A stretch of DNA of 23,763 bases, from NCBI GenBank assembly GCA_035763085.1, contig DASUBV010000411.1, positions 1-23,763 on the forward strand. Direction: 5' to 3'. Below are positions 6,841-15,682 of the stretch, in pieces (position 1 is the first letter of the stretch; every line of letters begins with the position of its first letter). A program made the position numbers and the translations under genes. The stretch is from DASUBV01 sp035763085 (GTDB lineage: Bacteria; Actinomycetota; Actinomycetes; Streptosporangiales; Streptosporangiaceae). A model generated the notes under the pieces. That model worked only from the letters and a program-made list of their open reading frames with translations. It was not told the DNA's origin and made no database searches.

Positions 6841-9043
6841 CGGACGGGTTCTCCCGGCCGGGGGCCATGGCTGCCTGCTCCTGACCGTCCCCGGCGGCAC
6901 TGCCCTGACTGGCACTGCCCTGGCTGGCGCTGGCGAGGCTGCCGTGGGATCTGGCGTGCGGCGTGCGGAAGGGAGCCTTGCTGACGTCGAGCCTGAGCGG
7001 CTGGTCGCCCAGCCTGACGTAGCCGGACACCTCGGTGCCGTAGGCATGCCCGAAGGCCGGCCCGGTCTGCGAGCCCACCGTGGTCCCCGGCGGCGCCGTG
7101 ACCGGCACCGTCGTGCCGGGCGGCCCGTGGACCGTCACCGTGCTGCCCTTGACCCAGGCGGTCACCTTGCCGCTGTCCAGAGCCCGCGACCACAGTTGCT
7201 GGTCGCGCATCGCGGCCCCGACCGCCGGGAGCGGCACGTTCAGGAACGGGGCGCGATCGCTGAACACCGCCCGGTAGGCCGACAGGATGCCTTCCATCAC
7301 CGGGTAGCCGAGGCGGTCGCCGGTCAGGTTGGCCTGGTGCATGAAGAACGGCCGCGGGTCGCTGTTCAGCAGATCGGAGAAGGCGACCTGAACCGAGACC
7401 GGCACGATGTGGTCCTTCCAGCCGGTCTTCGGGTGCACCGGCTTGATGCACGTCATGACCTTGCTGGTCTCGCAGATCCCGCTGCCGCCGTCCTTCTTCG
7501 AGGTGTTGTACCAGTTGTACTCGTTGATCTCCTCGTTGATGTTGTCGACGTCGTAGCCCACATCGATCGGGTGCCGCGGAATGCCCAGGGCCGGCCCGAC
7601 CCGGCGCATGCCCGGATCACGCGAGGCGTCCAGCACGATCCACTTGATGTCCTCGGCGCGCAGTTCCTCCAGCAGATACGGGCTGTCGACGGGCTGCTGC
7701 GGGAGGATCCGCAGGCCGGAGTACCCGCCAGTGGCGACGGTGCGCTGCTCGGCCGGGATCCCGTTGTCCTTCGCCCAGGTGAAGTTGTCGGCGATCTGGC
7801 TGCGGATCAGGCTGGCCGGCGCCCAGATAATGCGCCCGCCCGACTTGTCGCACCGCCAGGGCACGACCGCGCGGTTCTGCTTGCAGCCCAGGTCGGCGTG
7901 CGTGTAGGTGTGGTTGACCCAGTAGAAGTCCCCGGCCACCGGCTTGAACGCGGCCAGCAGCGGGTCAGTCCCGCGGACCTCGAACCGGGCGGCCGAGCCG
8001 CCGTTGTAGAGGAACTCCATCGTGAAGTCGTGCTGGCGCTGCCAGCGCACCGCGTAGTCCACGTCGGCCGGCTTCATCCGGATCAGCGCCGTCTTCTTGG
8101 TGCCGGGCGGGCAGATGTCGGCGCCCGGCGTGCAGTGACCCTGCATGCTCCACTGGGCGCCGCCGTTGATCACGTCGTCGTAGTCGACGGTGAGGTAGTT
8201 GCGCCAGTACCCGACGTAGACCCCGCGGGTGACCCAGCTGACGATCCCCGGAGTCAGGTAGCGGCCCTGCGCGGTCGTGTCGCTATAGCCGAAGCCGAAT
8301 CCCAGCTGCTGGCGGCCGCCCGTGGTGAACTGCCAGACCAGCGTGGCCGAGCCTGACGTGCCCGGGATTTCCGCGTTCACCAGCGGTGTCACGTTCGCGC
8401 CTGGCAGCGGCCTGGCCAGGTACCCGAACTGCGGCGGGCCGGCGGCCCCGCCGGAGAACGGGAACGAGTCCTTCAGATAGCCGAACCCGGCTCTGGCGCC
8501 CGCGCTGGTCAGCAGGGTGTTGCCCTTGAGCAGGCCGCTGTAGACCGGCGCGCTCATGCCGTTGGCCGGGCCGGGCGGTGAGTAGGCATCCACCTGGCGG
8601 ACCCTGAACTGCCGCTCGTACCGGGCCAGGGCGCTCAGCTCGGCCTTCGACAGGCCCGCCGGGGACGGCCCGGGCAGGACAATGCCGTTGTAGTTGCCGC
8701 CGCGCACGCCGCCGGGCAGGGTGCGGGACAGGAAGGCCCGGCCGATGTGCTGCCGGGAGTCGTCCTTGAGGTTGACGACGGTGAACGGCACTCCCTCGAT
8801 CGCCAGCCGGCTGCGGATAGCTTCGACGGCTGGCGTGCCGTCGGTCACCACCAGCACCTTCAGGTTCACCCCGCCGTGCGGCCCGGCCGGCTTGAACGGC
8901 TTGCTGGCCTGTGGTGACGGGGGCGAGCTGGGCGTGCCGGACTGGCCCGGCGCCGCCTGGTCACAGGCCGCGGCGAGCGCCAGCGCCGTCAGCACCGCCG
9001 CAGCCATTCCCCCCGCGGACCGCCGCCTGGACAAGATCCCCAC
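6827..9043 (-). CDS. Agd3-like exopolysaccharide deacetylase lipoprotein (CE18/CBM87 type)
   Basis: The 738-residue product begins with a lipoprotein signal peptide (SRRR, hydrophobic helix, lipobox LAAAC with Cys27) and a Pro/Ser linker to about residue 55, so it should be anchored outside the membrane. Residues 60-270 have a beta-rich module with NYNGIVLPGPSP and YERQFRVRQVDAY, resembling the CBM87 part of Aspergillus Agd3. Residues 278-600 resemble its CE18 deacetylase: VDYDDV (286-291) for the metal and base aspartates, NHTYTH (377-382) for the two metal-binding histidines, and DPRPFFMHQANLTGDR (562-577). Agd3 removes acetyl groups from galactosaminogalactan in a metal-dependent way, and I infer similar chemistry here. 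The C-terminus adds a beta domain and a SASQG-repeat tail. The start is the GTG at 9043. It is divergent from the secreted glycosidase. Confidence 0.74.
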   Translation of the reverse strand: MGILSRRRSAGGMAAAVLTALALAAACDQAAPGQSGTPSSPPSPQASKPFKPAGPHGGVNLKVLVVTDGTPAVEAIRSRLAIEGVPFTVVNLKDDSRQHIGRAFLSRTLPGGVRGGNYNGIVLPGPSPAGLSKAELSALARYERQFRVRQVDAYSPPGPANGMSAPVYSGLLKGNTLLTSAGARAGFGYLKDSFPFSGGAAGPPQFGYLARPLPGANVTPLVNAEIPGTSGSATLVWQFTTGGRQQLGFGFGYSDTTAQGRYLTPGIVSWVTRGVYVGYWRNYLTVDYDDVINGGAQWSMQGHCTPGADICPPGTKKTALIRMKPADVDYAVRWQRQHDFTMEFLYNGGSAARFEVRGTDPLLAAFKPVAGDFYWVNHTYTHADLGCKQNRAVVPWRCDKSGGRIIWAPASLIRSQIADNFTWAKDNGIPAEQRTVATGGYSGLRILPQQPVDSPYLLEELRAEDIKWIVLDASRDPGMRRVGPALGIPRHPIDVGYDVDNINEEINEYNWYNTSKKDGGSGICETSKVMTCIKPVHPKTGWKDHIVPVSVQVAFSDLLNSDPRPFFMHQANLTGDRLGYPVMEGILSAYRAVFSDRAPFLNVPLPAVGAAMRDQQLWSRALDSGKVTAWVKGSTVTVHGPPGTTVPVTAPPGTTVGSQTGPAFGHAYGTEVSGYVRLGDQPLRLDVSKAPFRTPHARSHGSLASASQGSASQGSAAGDGQEQAAMAPGRENPSVRGS
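6896..6940. repeat. 15-bp tandem repeat inside the deacetylase gene
   Basis: GGCACTGCCCTGACT at 6896-6910 is followed by a copy with one change at 6911-6925 and a degenerate third copy at 6926-6940. On the coding strand they give the SASQG repeats of the low-complexity C-terminal tail. The repeat number may vary between strains. Confidence 0.6.
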
Positions 9044-9344
9044 GCTTGCCTATGTTCCCGCCCGGATGTGCATGTCCCGTGTAACCGCTGACTGCCTGTG
9101 ATGGATAGTCGCGTGTCGTGTCAGGCTGGCTGCGCCGCCCGGCCCGCCAGCTGCGGCTCGCGGCGCGGCGGCCCGGACCAGGCGTGGCCAGACCGGGACG
9201 TCTGGGGTGATTAACCCCGCAGGGACCGACGGCAGCGGCGACGGGCCAGGCCGACCGGGCATACCGCCGCGCGGGACAGCACTCGTTCTGGATAACGGCG
9301 CGAGGCACCCCGCCGCGGCCGGCCGCCGGGCCGGGCGGCGCGCG

Positions 9345-9359
9345 GGAAAATGGTTTTCC
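9345..9359. promoter_or_regulatory. A/T-rich palindrome, candidate operator
   Basis: GGAAAA at 9345-9350 and TTTTCC at 9354-9359 form a perfect inverted repeat around a 3-nt centre. It lies about 58 bp before the -35 box of the glycosidase promoter. In DNA this GC-rich an A/T palindrome is unlikely by chance, and its place suits an activator or repressor serving one or both divergent genes. The regulator is unknown and not encoded next to it. Confidence 0.45.
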
Positions 9360-9416
9360 TGGCCGTCACGGCCACGGCGTCTCATCCGATGCCTCGACGT
9401 TCGCGATGTTTAGGGC

Positions 9417-9445
9417 TTGACTCCCGATTTATGCCGCCTTACATT
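9417..9445 (+). promoter_or_regulatory. Housekeeping-type promoter of the glycosidase gene
   Basis: TTGACT (9417-9422) and TACATT (9440-9445) are separated by exactly 17 bp, an excellent match to the vegetative sigma factor consensus. Transcription should start near 9452, giving a leader of about 65 nt that includes the AGGAGAG ribosome site. Confidence 0.7.
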
Positions 9446-9516
9446 CCTCAGGAAAACGTATTCTCTGCCACACTGGCACACCCGGGACCGGGCGCGGGCC
9501 AGGAGAGCGAGGCGGC

Positions 9517-12500
9517 ATGCGGCGGCAGGCGGCGAGCGCGGTAGCGGTCATCCTGGCGATCTCGGGGGCCGGCCTCGCGGCCGCCGCGCCGGCCAGCGGC
9601 TCGGTGGCCGGCCCGGCCGGACACGCCGCCCGGGCAGCGCAAGCCTCCCCGGCCGCCCGCCTGGCCACCGCAGCCCCCGCCACGGCCGCCGCCCCGGCCA
9701 GCAGCCCGGCCCCGGAGACCGTTCAGGTGAACCTGGCCGACCCCGCCGGCCAGTTCCGCGGCGGCGCCTCGGGCAGCCTGTACGGGATCTACGACCAGGG
9801 CGTGCCCAGCGACAACCTGATCCAGGGCATGGGCCTGCAGACCACCGACACCAAGGCCCAGGACGGCCAGCAGCATCCCGGCTCCGACGCCCTGGAGGTG
9901 GCCGCGCCGTTCACGGCCAGCGGCGGCCGGTACGTCTACATCTACATGACCGACGTCTACCGCAACTTCCCGTACGAGCGCACCAGCTACGCCCAGTACC
10001 GGGGCTACATGAAGAACCAGGTGGACCAGGTACTCACCTCGCCCTACCGCAGCCGCATCGTGCTGGTTCCCTACAACGAGCCGGACGGCAACTGGTTCGG
10101 CGGGCTGACCAGGAATGCCACGACCCTGGCCGCCTTCGAGAGCGAGTGGCTGCAGACCTACCGGTTCCTCAGGGGCCTGTGGCCGCAGGCGAAGATCGCC
10201 GGGCCGAACTTCAGCGGCTTCTTCCCGGCCGCGCTCGGCTCGTTCCTGCAGTTCTGCCTGGCCAACAACTGCCTGCCCGACGTCATGACCTGGCACGAGC
10301 TGCAGGTGCCCGCCACCGTCCGGGCCGACGTGAGCGCCTACCGGGCGCTGGAGACGACGGTCGGGCTGCCCGGCCACCTGCCGGTCAACATCGACGAGTA
10401 CGCCGCCCGGTACCAGCTGACCAGCCCGGGCCAGATGGTGGCCTGGCTGTCGGCGCTGGAGGACGCGCGGGTCGACGGGGACCTGCCGTACTGGAACATC
10501 AACGGCTCGCTGGGCGACTCGGTGGCCCAGCAGAACATCCCCAACGCCCAGTGGTGGCTGTACAACTGGTACTCCTCGATGAACGGCCAGGATGTCGCCG
10601 TGACCACGCCGGGCGGGGTGAGCAACGACACGCTGCAGGGCCTGGCCACGCTGGACAAGGCCCGGCGGCAGGCCCGGATCATTCTCGGCGGCGGCCCGAA
10701 CCAGCCGGTGAACGCGGTGATCAGCCACATCGACCCGGCCATCTTCGGGCACACCGTGCACGCCACCGTCCTGCAGGACCGGTGGAGCGGCATGACCGGG
10801 GCCGCGGCGCAGCCGACCCGGACCTTCGACGGCAGCCTCCCGGTCAGCGCGGACGGCTCGGTGACGCTCCCGGTCACCGCCGCCGACCAGGGCGACGGCG
10901 GGCAGGTCAGCTGCGATGCGACCGGACCGCGGTCACCGGGCAGGATCGGCCCCGGCGCCCTGACGCTGTGCGGCAACAACGAGTACGTCAGCGCGCCGAA
11001 AGACCTGGTCTCGGGCCTGACGAACTTCACCATCTCGGCGTGGGTCAAGCCGTCGCAGAACACGGCCTGGTCGCGGGTCTTCGACTTCGGCACCGGCACG
11101 AACGACTACATGTTCCTGACCCTCAGCGCCGGCGGCGGGCCGATCCGGTTCGCGATCACCAACAGCGGCGCGGGCGGCGAGCAGCAGATCAACGGCACCG
11201 CCACGCTGCCGCTGAACACCTGGTCGCACGTCGCGGTCACGCTGTCGGGGACCACCGGGACGCTGTATGTCAACGGCACGCCGGTCGGCACCAACACGAA
11301 CATGACGCTCACCCCCGCCGCCCTGGGCGCCACCACCCAGGACTGGATCGGCCGCTCGCAGTACCCGGCCGACCCGTACCTCAACGGCAGCATCGACGAC
11401 TTCGGTGTCTACAGCCGGGCGCTGTCGGGCGCCGAGGTGGCGGCACTGGCCGGCGGCCAGCCCGGCGCGGGCGACGTCGCCGACTACGCCTTCGATGAGT
11501 CCGGCGGCGCCACGGCCGCCGACTCCTCGGGCAGCGGCAGCAACGCCACGATCATCTCCGACCCGCAGCAGCCGCCGGCCATGTCGGCCTACGAGGTGAT
11601 CCTGTCCCCCGGCGGCGGCTCGGCCACGCCGGCCGATGCCACCTGGCTGCACAGCTACCTGGCCGCCGACGCGACCATGACCGGCTCGGGCTGGAACATC
11701 AACACCGAGGGCACGCCGGGCAACCTCGGCGGCTTTGCCACCGCCGGCGACCAGGACGTGGGCGGCCTGCGGACCGGCTCCAGCACGGTCATCACCTTCA
11801 GCGTGACCGTGCCGCAGACCGGCAATTACCAGCTGTCGGTGTTCGACGGCAGCAATGCCAGCGCCGGCGACGTCAACGGGCCGACGAACATCTTCGCCCG
11901 GGTCGACGGCGGTGACCCGCAGCAGATCTGGCTGCCGGCCGGATACAACTGGGTGATCTGGAACCACGCCGGGACCACGGTCCACCTGACCGCGGGATCG
12001 CACCAGATCAGCCTGTCCACCACCGGCGCGAACGGGCAGGCCACCAGCGGCGACGCGATCATCAACAAGATCGACCTGCAGCTGGAGGACCCGGCGGTGC
12101 AGGACCCGGCGGTCTACGAGGCCGAGCAGGCCGGCCTGTCCGGCGGCGCCGGCACCGACTTCCGGCCGCAGGGTCAGTCGGGGGCGGGCGCGGCGGACCT
12201 GAGCCAGGGCGGGGCGGTGACCTTCTGGACATACTCCGCCGCCGATGGCTACTCCGACCTCGCCTTCCGCTACCGCGGGCCGGGGTCGGCGCAGGCCACG
12301 GTCAACGGCGAGCCGGTGGCCGGCGCGCTGGCCGGCGGCCCGGGCTGGGTCACCGCGGCCCGCCGGGTCTACCTGAGCGCGGGCGTGAACAAGGTCGTGG
12401 TCACCGGAGCAGGCGGCGCGCTGACCCTGGACAACCTGACAGTCACCCCGGTGGCAGCCAGCGACCCGGCCGTGCACGCGGCGACCGCGACCTACCAGGC

Positions 12501-12990
12501 CGAGGACGGCACCCTGACGGGCACCGCGCACGCGGACAACAGCTACAGCCAGGCCAGCGGCGGGGTGGTGACCGGCATCAGCGGCGGCGCGGCCAACTCG
12601 CTGACGCTGACCGTGCACGCCGCGGCCGCGGGCCGGTACGGGATGACAGTCCGGTTCGCCAACAACCAGATGGTGCAGGCCAACCACTACAACCCTGACC
12701 TGATGACGGCCCCGGCCGACATCAGCGTCAACGGCGGCCCGGCCGTCCACGTCAACTTCGCCAGCACCTTCAGCTGGAACCAGTTCTGGAACCTCACCAT
12801 CCCGGTGCAGCTGCGGCGCGGCGCCAACACGATCACCTTCAGCGCCAGCCAGCAGTACAACTACGACGGCAAGACGATCGGCGTCATCTACTCCGGCCAG
12901 GGCATCGGCCAGCCGCTGCGCTCCGACACCGCGCCCAGCATCGACCAGGTCACGCTGGCCCCGTTCCAGCTGCCCGCCGCGCACCCCTGA
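9517..12990 (+). CDS. Secreted multimodular glycoside hydrolase (clan GH-A-like, LamG, carbohydrate-binding modules)
   Basis: The 1157-residue protein starts with a signal peptide (MRRQ, hydrophobic helix, cleavage likely after the AAAAP-ASG region near 24-28) and an Ala/Pro linker to about 68. Residues 70-420 look like a clan GH-A TIM barrel. YNEPDGNW places the acid/base Glu at 188, and VNIDEYA supplies a candidate nucleophile Glu at 294. Residues 478-645 form a LamG/concanavalin-like domain (NFTISAWVKP, NTWSHVAVTLSGTTGTLYVNG, NGSIDDFGVYSRALSGAEV). Three beta-sandwich modules follow at about 688-858, 866-980 and 990-1152; the last two open with YEAEQ and YQAEDG as in CBM6/CBM35 modules. The barrel may belong to a GH39-like or unassigned family, and the substrate is unknown. 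AGGAGAG precedes the ATG. Divergence from the Agd3-like gene suggests joint action on a polysaccharide. Confidence 0.83.
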   Translation: MRRQAASAVAVILAISGAGLAAAAPASGSVAGPAGHAARAAQASPAARLATAAPATAAAPASSPAPETVQVNLADPAGQFRGGASGSLYGIYDQGVPSDNLIQGMGLQTTDTKAQDGQQHPGSDALEVAAPFTASGGRYVYIYMTDVYRNFPYERTSYAQYRGYMKNQVDQVLTSPYRSRIVLVPYNEPDGNWFGGLTRNATTLAAFESEWLQTYRFLRGLWPQAKIAGPNFSGFFPAALGSFLQFCLANNCLPDVMTWHELQVPATVRADVSAYRALETTVGLPGHLPVNIDEYAARYQLTSPGQMVAWLSALEDARVDGDLPYWNINGSLGDSVAQQNIPNAQWWLYNWYSSMNGQDVAVTTPGGVSNDTLQGLATLDKARRQARIILGGGPNQPVNAVISHIDPAIFGHTVHATVLQDRWSGMTGAAAQPTRTFDGSLPVSADGSVTLPVTAADQGDGGQVSCDATGPRSPGRIGPGALTLCGNNEYVSAPKDLVSGLTNFTISAWVKPSQNTAWSRVFDFGTGTNDYMFLTLSAGGGPIRFAITNSGAGGEQQINGTATLPLNTWSHVAVTLSGTTGTLYVNGTPVGTNTNMTLTPAALGATTQDWIGRSQYPADPYLNGSIDDFGVYSRALSGAEVAALAGGQPGAGDVADYAFDESGGATAADSSGSGSNATIISDPQQPPAMSAYEVILSPGGGSATPADATWLHSYLAADATMTGSGWNINTEGTPGNLGGFATAGDQDVGGLRTGSSTVITFSVTVPQTGNYQLSVFDGSNASAGDVNGPTNIFARVDGGDPQQIWLPAGYNWVIWNHAGTTVHLTAGSHQISLSTTGANGQATSGDAIINKIDLQLEDPAVQDPAVYEAEQAGLSGGAGTDFRPQGQSGAGAADLSQGGAVTFWTYSAADGYSDLAFRYRGPGSAQATVNGEPVAGALAGGPGWVTAARRVYLSAGVNKVVVTGAGGALTLDNLTVTPVAASDPAVHAATATYQAEDGTLTGTAHADNSYSQASGGVVTGISGGAANSLTLTVHAAAAGRYGMTVRFANNQMVQANHYNPDLMTAPADISVNGGPAVHVNFASTFSWNQFWNLTIPVQLRRGANTITFSASQQYNYDGKTIGVIYSGQGIGQPLRSDTAPSIDQVTLAPFQLPAAHP

Positions 12991-13467
12991 CCGGCGGCCG
13001 GGTGGCGGCCGGCCCGCGCGGCCGCCCGGCGGCCGCTGGCGCAGCGGGATCGTGCGGGCTGCGACGCTGCCCGGCGCCAGCCCCGCCAGCGGGCGGCGAC
13101 GGCCAGACCCTCCCCCGCTAACGCCGTCGCCGGCGGCCGCGGCCCGGTCCGGGACGGCCAGGCCGCGACCACGCCGCAGGCCGCAGCACCGCGGCCGCCG
13201 CGAGCGCCCGGCTGAGCCCGGTCGCGCCGGCCCCGCGCAGGGCCCTGCGGGGCTACCCCGGGATCCTCGGGCAAATGGTCGCTGACCTGGGACGGGTCAC
13301 CTTCTGGCGGTGGCATCCGTCAGCTCAGTAGACAGCCCCGGCGGGGCCCGGCCGCGGCCGGGCTGGCGGCGAACCTCCTCTTCCGCCGCCAGCGCCCGGT
13401 CGCCGGGTGCCGCGCCGGGGCTGGCCTGTGTCCGGATTCACCCGCAGCAACCAGGAGGCACCTGTCC
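12991..13467. other. 477-bp intergenic region without a gene
   Basis: Open frames here on both strands are low-complexity Arg/Pro/Ala translations without family features. Besides the terminator-like repeat at 13018-13036, a perfect 14-bp palindrome CGCAGGGCCCTGCG occurs at 13236-13249. An AGGAGG ribosome site (13453-13458) ends the region. No promoter could be assigned. Confidence 0.55.
13018..13036 (+). terminator. Terminator-like hairpin after the glycosidase gene
   Basis: GCGGCCGCC (13018-13026) and GGCGGCCGC (13028-13036) are perfectly inverted around one base, 28 nt past the stop codon. It is very GC-rich with no T-tract, so the call depends on position and symmetry. Confidence 0.45.
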
Positions 13468-14013
13468 ATGACCACGCCCGCGCAGATCCCCGGCTACCAG
13501 GCCGGCACCTGGATCATCGAGCCGGTCAACTCTGATGTCAGTTTCACCGTCCGCTACCTCGGGGTGACCCGGGTGCACGGCCGGTTCAACGAGATCGCCG
13601 GGGAGATCGTGACCGGCCCGACGGTCGCCGGGTCGTCGGTGCGCGCCAGCATCGCCGCGGCCAGCATCGACACCGGGTTTCCCGGCCGCGATAACTACCT
13701 GCGCGGCGGCGATGTGCTGCGGGCCGACGAGCACAAGGAGCTGAGCTTCGTGTCCACCGGCATCCGGGCCGCGGCCGGCGAGCTCGCGATCGACGGCGGG
13801 CTGACCATCCGCGGCGTGACCCGGCCGGTCAGCCTGGCGCTGCAGCCCGGCGGCTTCGCCGCCGACCCGGCCGAGGGCGGTCACGTGCTCGGGCTGTCGG
13901 CGACGACGACCATCACCCGGGCCGAGTTCGGCTTCAGCCAGAAGCTGCCCGCGGCCGTGATCAGCGACAGCATCACCGTCCAGCTCGACATCCAGGCCCG
14001 GCTCGCCGCCTGA
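13468..14013 (+). CDS. YceI family lipid-binding-like protein
   Basis: This 181-residue protein matches the YceI family along its whole length. It has GTWIIEPVNSDVSFTVRYLG at the N-terminus, VHGRFNEIAGEI, then DNYLRGGDVLRADEHKELSF, LTIRGVTRPVSL and a C-terminal EFGFSQKLPAAVISDSITVQLDI. YceI proteins are lipocalin-like beta barrels that bind polyisoprenoid-type lipids. No signal peptide is present, so this copy probably stays in the cytoplasm, as in many actinobacterial members. A perfect AGGAGG lies 9 nt before the ATG at 13468, suggesting strong translation. The MFS transporter follows 139 bp downstream in the same direction. Confidence 0.93.
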   Translation: MTTPAQIPGYQAGTWIIEPVNSDVSFTVRYLGVTRVHGRFNEIAGEIVTGPTVAGSSVRASIAAASIDTGFPGRDNYLRGGDVLRADEHKELSFVSTGIRAAAGELAIDGGLTIRGVTRPVSLALQPGGFAADPAEGGHVLGLSATTTITRAEFGFSQKLPAAVISDSITVQLDIQARLAA

Positions 14014-14152
14014 TCCGGGTGCCTGTCCGGGCGCCTGCCTGGCGCCTGGACCGCGGGCCGGCGGGCTGACAATACCGGCCCCTCAGCTGCTTTCCCTCAT
14101 TCCCGTTCCGCGCCTGTCTGCTGTCTGCCCTGACCACCAGGAAGTGAGTGCG

Positions 14153-15397
14153 ATGTCCGACTCGAAGGTGCTGGCCGCCGCGCCCGGCACGGCCGCCGCG
14201 CCCCCGGCCCGGCGGCTGCCGCGCTCGGCCGGCTTTGCCGTGATCGTGGCGATCATGGTGCTGTTCCAGGCGGCGTCCAGCGCACCCGCGCCGCTGTATG
14301 TCGTCTACCAGCGGCTATGGGGATTCTCCGCGGCGACGCTCACGCTGATCTTCGCGATCTTCGTGTTCGCCCTGCTCGGCACCCTGCTGGTGGCGGGCAA
14401 GCTGTCGGACTACGCGGGCCGCCGGCCGGTCCTGGCCGCCGCGATCGCGCTGGAGACCGCGGCCCTGCTGCTGTTCCTGCTGGCCGGGAACGTGACCATG
14501 CTGCTGCTGGCCCGCGCCGTGCAGGGCATCGCCACCGGGATGGTGCTGCCCGCGCTCGGCGCTGCCCTGGTCGACTTCAACCCGCCGCACGCGCCGGGCC
14601 GGGCAGCCGTGGTCAGCGGCGTGGTGCCCGTCGCCGGGCTGGCCGCCGGCGCCCTGGCCTGCAGCTCGCTGGCGCAGTTCGCGCCGGATCCGACGCACCT
14701 GGTCTGGATCCTGCTGCTGGCCGCGATGGCGGCGGCGCTGGCCGCGGTGCTCGCGCTGCCCGAGTCCGCAGCCTGCCAGCCGGGCGCCGTGCGGTCACTG
14801 GTCCCCCGGCTGGGCATCCCGCAGCGGCTGCGGCGCGAGGTGCTCGCGCTGTTCCCGGTGATCGTGGCCAGCTGGGCGCTGGGCGGCCTGTACCTGTCCC
14901 TCGGCCCGTCGGCCGCGGTCGGCATCTTCGGCCTCACCAGCCACTTCTACGGCGGCCTGGTGGTGACCCTGCTGTGCGGGACCGGCGCGGTGGCCGCGTA
15001 CGCGCTGCGCGGCGCAGGGGCCGCCGCGGTGCTGCGGATCAGCACCATCCTGCTGGCGGCCGGCACCGCGGTCACCCTGGCCGGCATGCTCGCCGGCTCG
15101 GTGCCGGCCGCCATCGCGGGCACGGTGGCGGCCGGCGTCGGCTACGGCGCGTCCGGGCTGGCGGCCTTCGGGTCGATGGCCCGGCTTGCCGGGCCCGCCG
15201 GCCCGGCCGAGCGCAGCGGGCTGTTCGCCGTCGCCTACGTGGTGGCCTACCTGGCCTTCAGCGTGCCGGCCCTGGCGGCGGGCTACGCCGCGACACGCGC
15301 CGGGCTGCACGCCACGGTGGCCGTCTACGCGCTGCTGGTCATCGTCATCGCGGTCGCCGCGCTGGCCACCGGCGAGCTCCGGCCGGCCCCGCGCTGA
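14153..15397 (+). CDS. MFS transporter
   Basis: This 414-residue protein has the length and about twelve hydrophobic segments of a major facilitator superfamily permease. Motif A, GKLSDYAGRRPV, lies at about residues 82-93 in the loop after the second membrane segment, and LLARAVQGIATGMVLPALGA fits the motif C/antiporter-type region of helices 4-5. Drug or metabolite efflux by proton antiport is the usual role for such members, but the substrate is not predictable. I chose the ATG at 14153 over the GTG at 14144 because AGGAAG (14139-14144) is well spaced for the ATG and overlaps the GTG. Confidence 0.9.
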   Translation: MSDSKVLAAAPGTAAAPPARRLPRSAGFAVIVAIMVLFQAASSAPAPLYVVYQRLWGFSAATLTLIFAIFVFALLGTLLVAGKLSDYAGRRPVLAAAIALETAALLLFLLAGNVTMLLLARAVQGIATGMVLPALGAALVDFNPPHAPGRAAVVSGVVPVAGLAAGALACSSLAQFAPDPTHLVWILLLAAMAAALAAVLALPESAACQPGAVRSLVPRLGIPQRLRREVLALFPVIVASWALGGLYLSLGPSAAVGIFGLTSHFYGGLVVTLLCGTGAVAAYALRGAGAAAVLRISTILLAAGTAVTLAGMLAGSVPAAIAGTVAAGVGYGASGLAAFGSMARLAGPAGPAERSGLFAVAYVVAYLAFSVPALAAGYAATRAGLHATVAVYALLVIVIAVAALATGELRPAPR

Positions 15398-15402
15398 GCC
15401 AG

Positions 15403-15427
15403 CCGGCGGCTGACCCGCCGCCGCCGG
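15403..15427 (+). terminator. Terminator-like hairpin after the MFS gene
   Basis: CCGGCGGC (15403-15410) and GCCGCCGG (15420-15427) form a perfect 8-bp stem with a 9-nt loop, beginning 6 nt after the stop codon. There is no T-tract. Confidence 0.5.
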
Positions 15428-15682
15428 GCAGGCGCTGCGAGCCGGCGGCGGAGATCTCCCGGCAGGGAGCCGCGGCCCGGCGGGGACCGCGGGTTCCCCG
15501 GCGGGCCGGCCGACCGGTGCCCGTCCGTGCCGCCCGGGCCCGCGATGGCCGCCGGATGGGCTAGTGTCCGGGGTGCCGCGGCGCGCAGCACCGGGCTAGC
15601 GCGCGGGGCTCTGGAGCCCGTGCGGCAGGGGACGCGGCCGGCATGGCCCTGACCGAGGATGGCGGATGCTGGGGACCAGGAC

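Larger units (their letters stand above)
9044..9516. other. 473-bp divergent intergenic region between deacetylase and glycosidase genes
   Basis: This spacer holds no credible gene. From left to right it contains GGGGT-5-ACCCC (9204-9218), a perfect GGAAAA-3-TTTTCC palindrome (9345-9359), a strong rightward promoter (9417-9445), a TGCCA-3-TGGCA hairpin in the predicted leader (9466-9478) and the AGGAGAG ribosome site at 9501. The part after about 9340 is much richer in A and T than its surroundings. No convincing promoter for the leftward gene was found. Confidence 0.6.

Noticed and set aside
6944..8356. Rightward open frame of 470 codons
   Set aside because: It is antisense to the deacetylase, whose lipobox and metal-binding motifs show the true frame.
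9417..9516. ATG/GTG codons giving short frames around the promoter (for example starting at 9417)
   Set aside because: They lie in the promoter and leader, and one runs out of frame into the glycosidase with no protein-like features.
10933..12984. Leftward open frame of 683 codons
   Set aside because: It lies antisense to the LamG and carbohydrate-binding part of the glycosidase and shows no recognisable domain.
13052..13316. Small open frames in the spacer before the YceI gene
   Set aside because: Both strands give low-complexity Arg/Pro/Ala translations without ribosome sites or family motifs.
14030..14046. GGCGCC-5-GGCGCC repeat after the YceI gene as a terminator
   Set aside because: The arms are short and self-complementary, and such GC hexamers recur often here. 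There is too little support.
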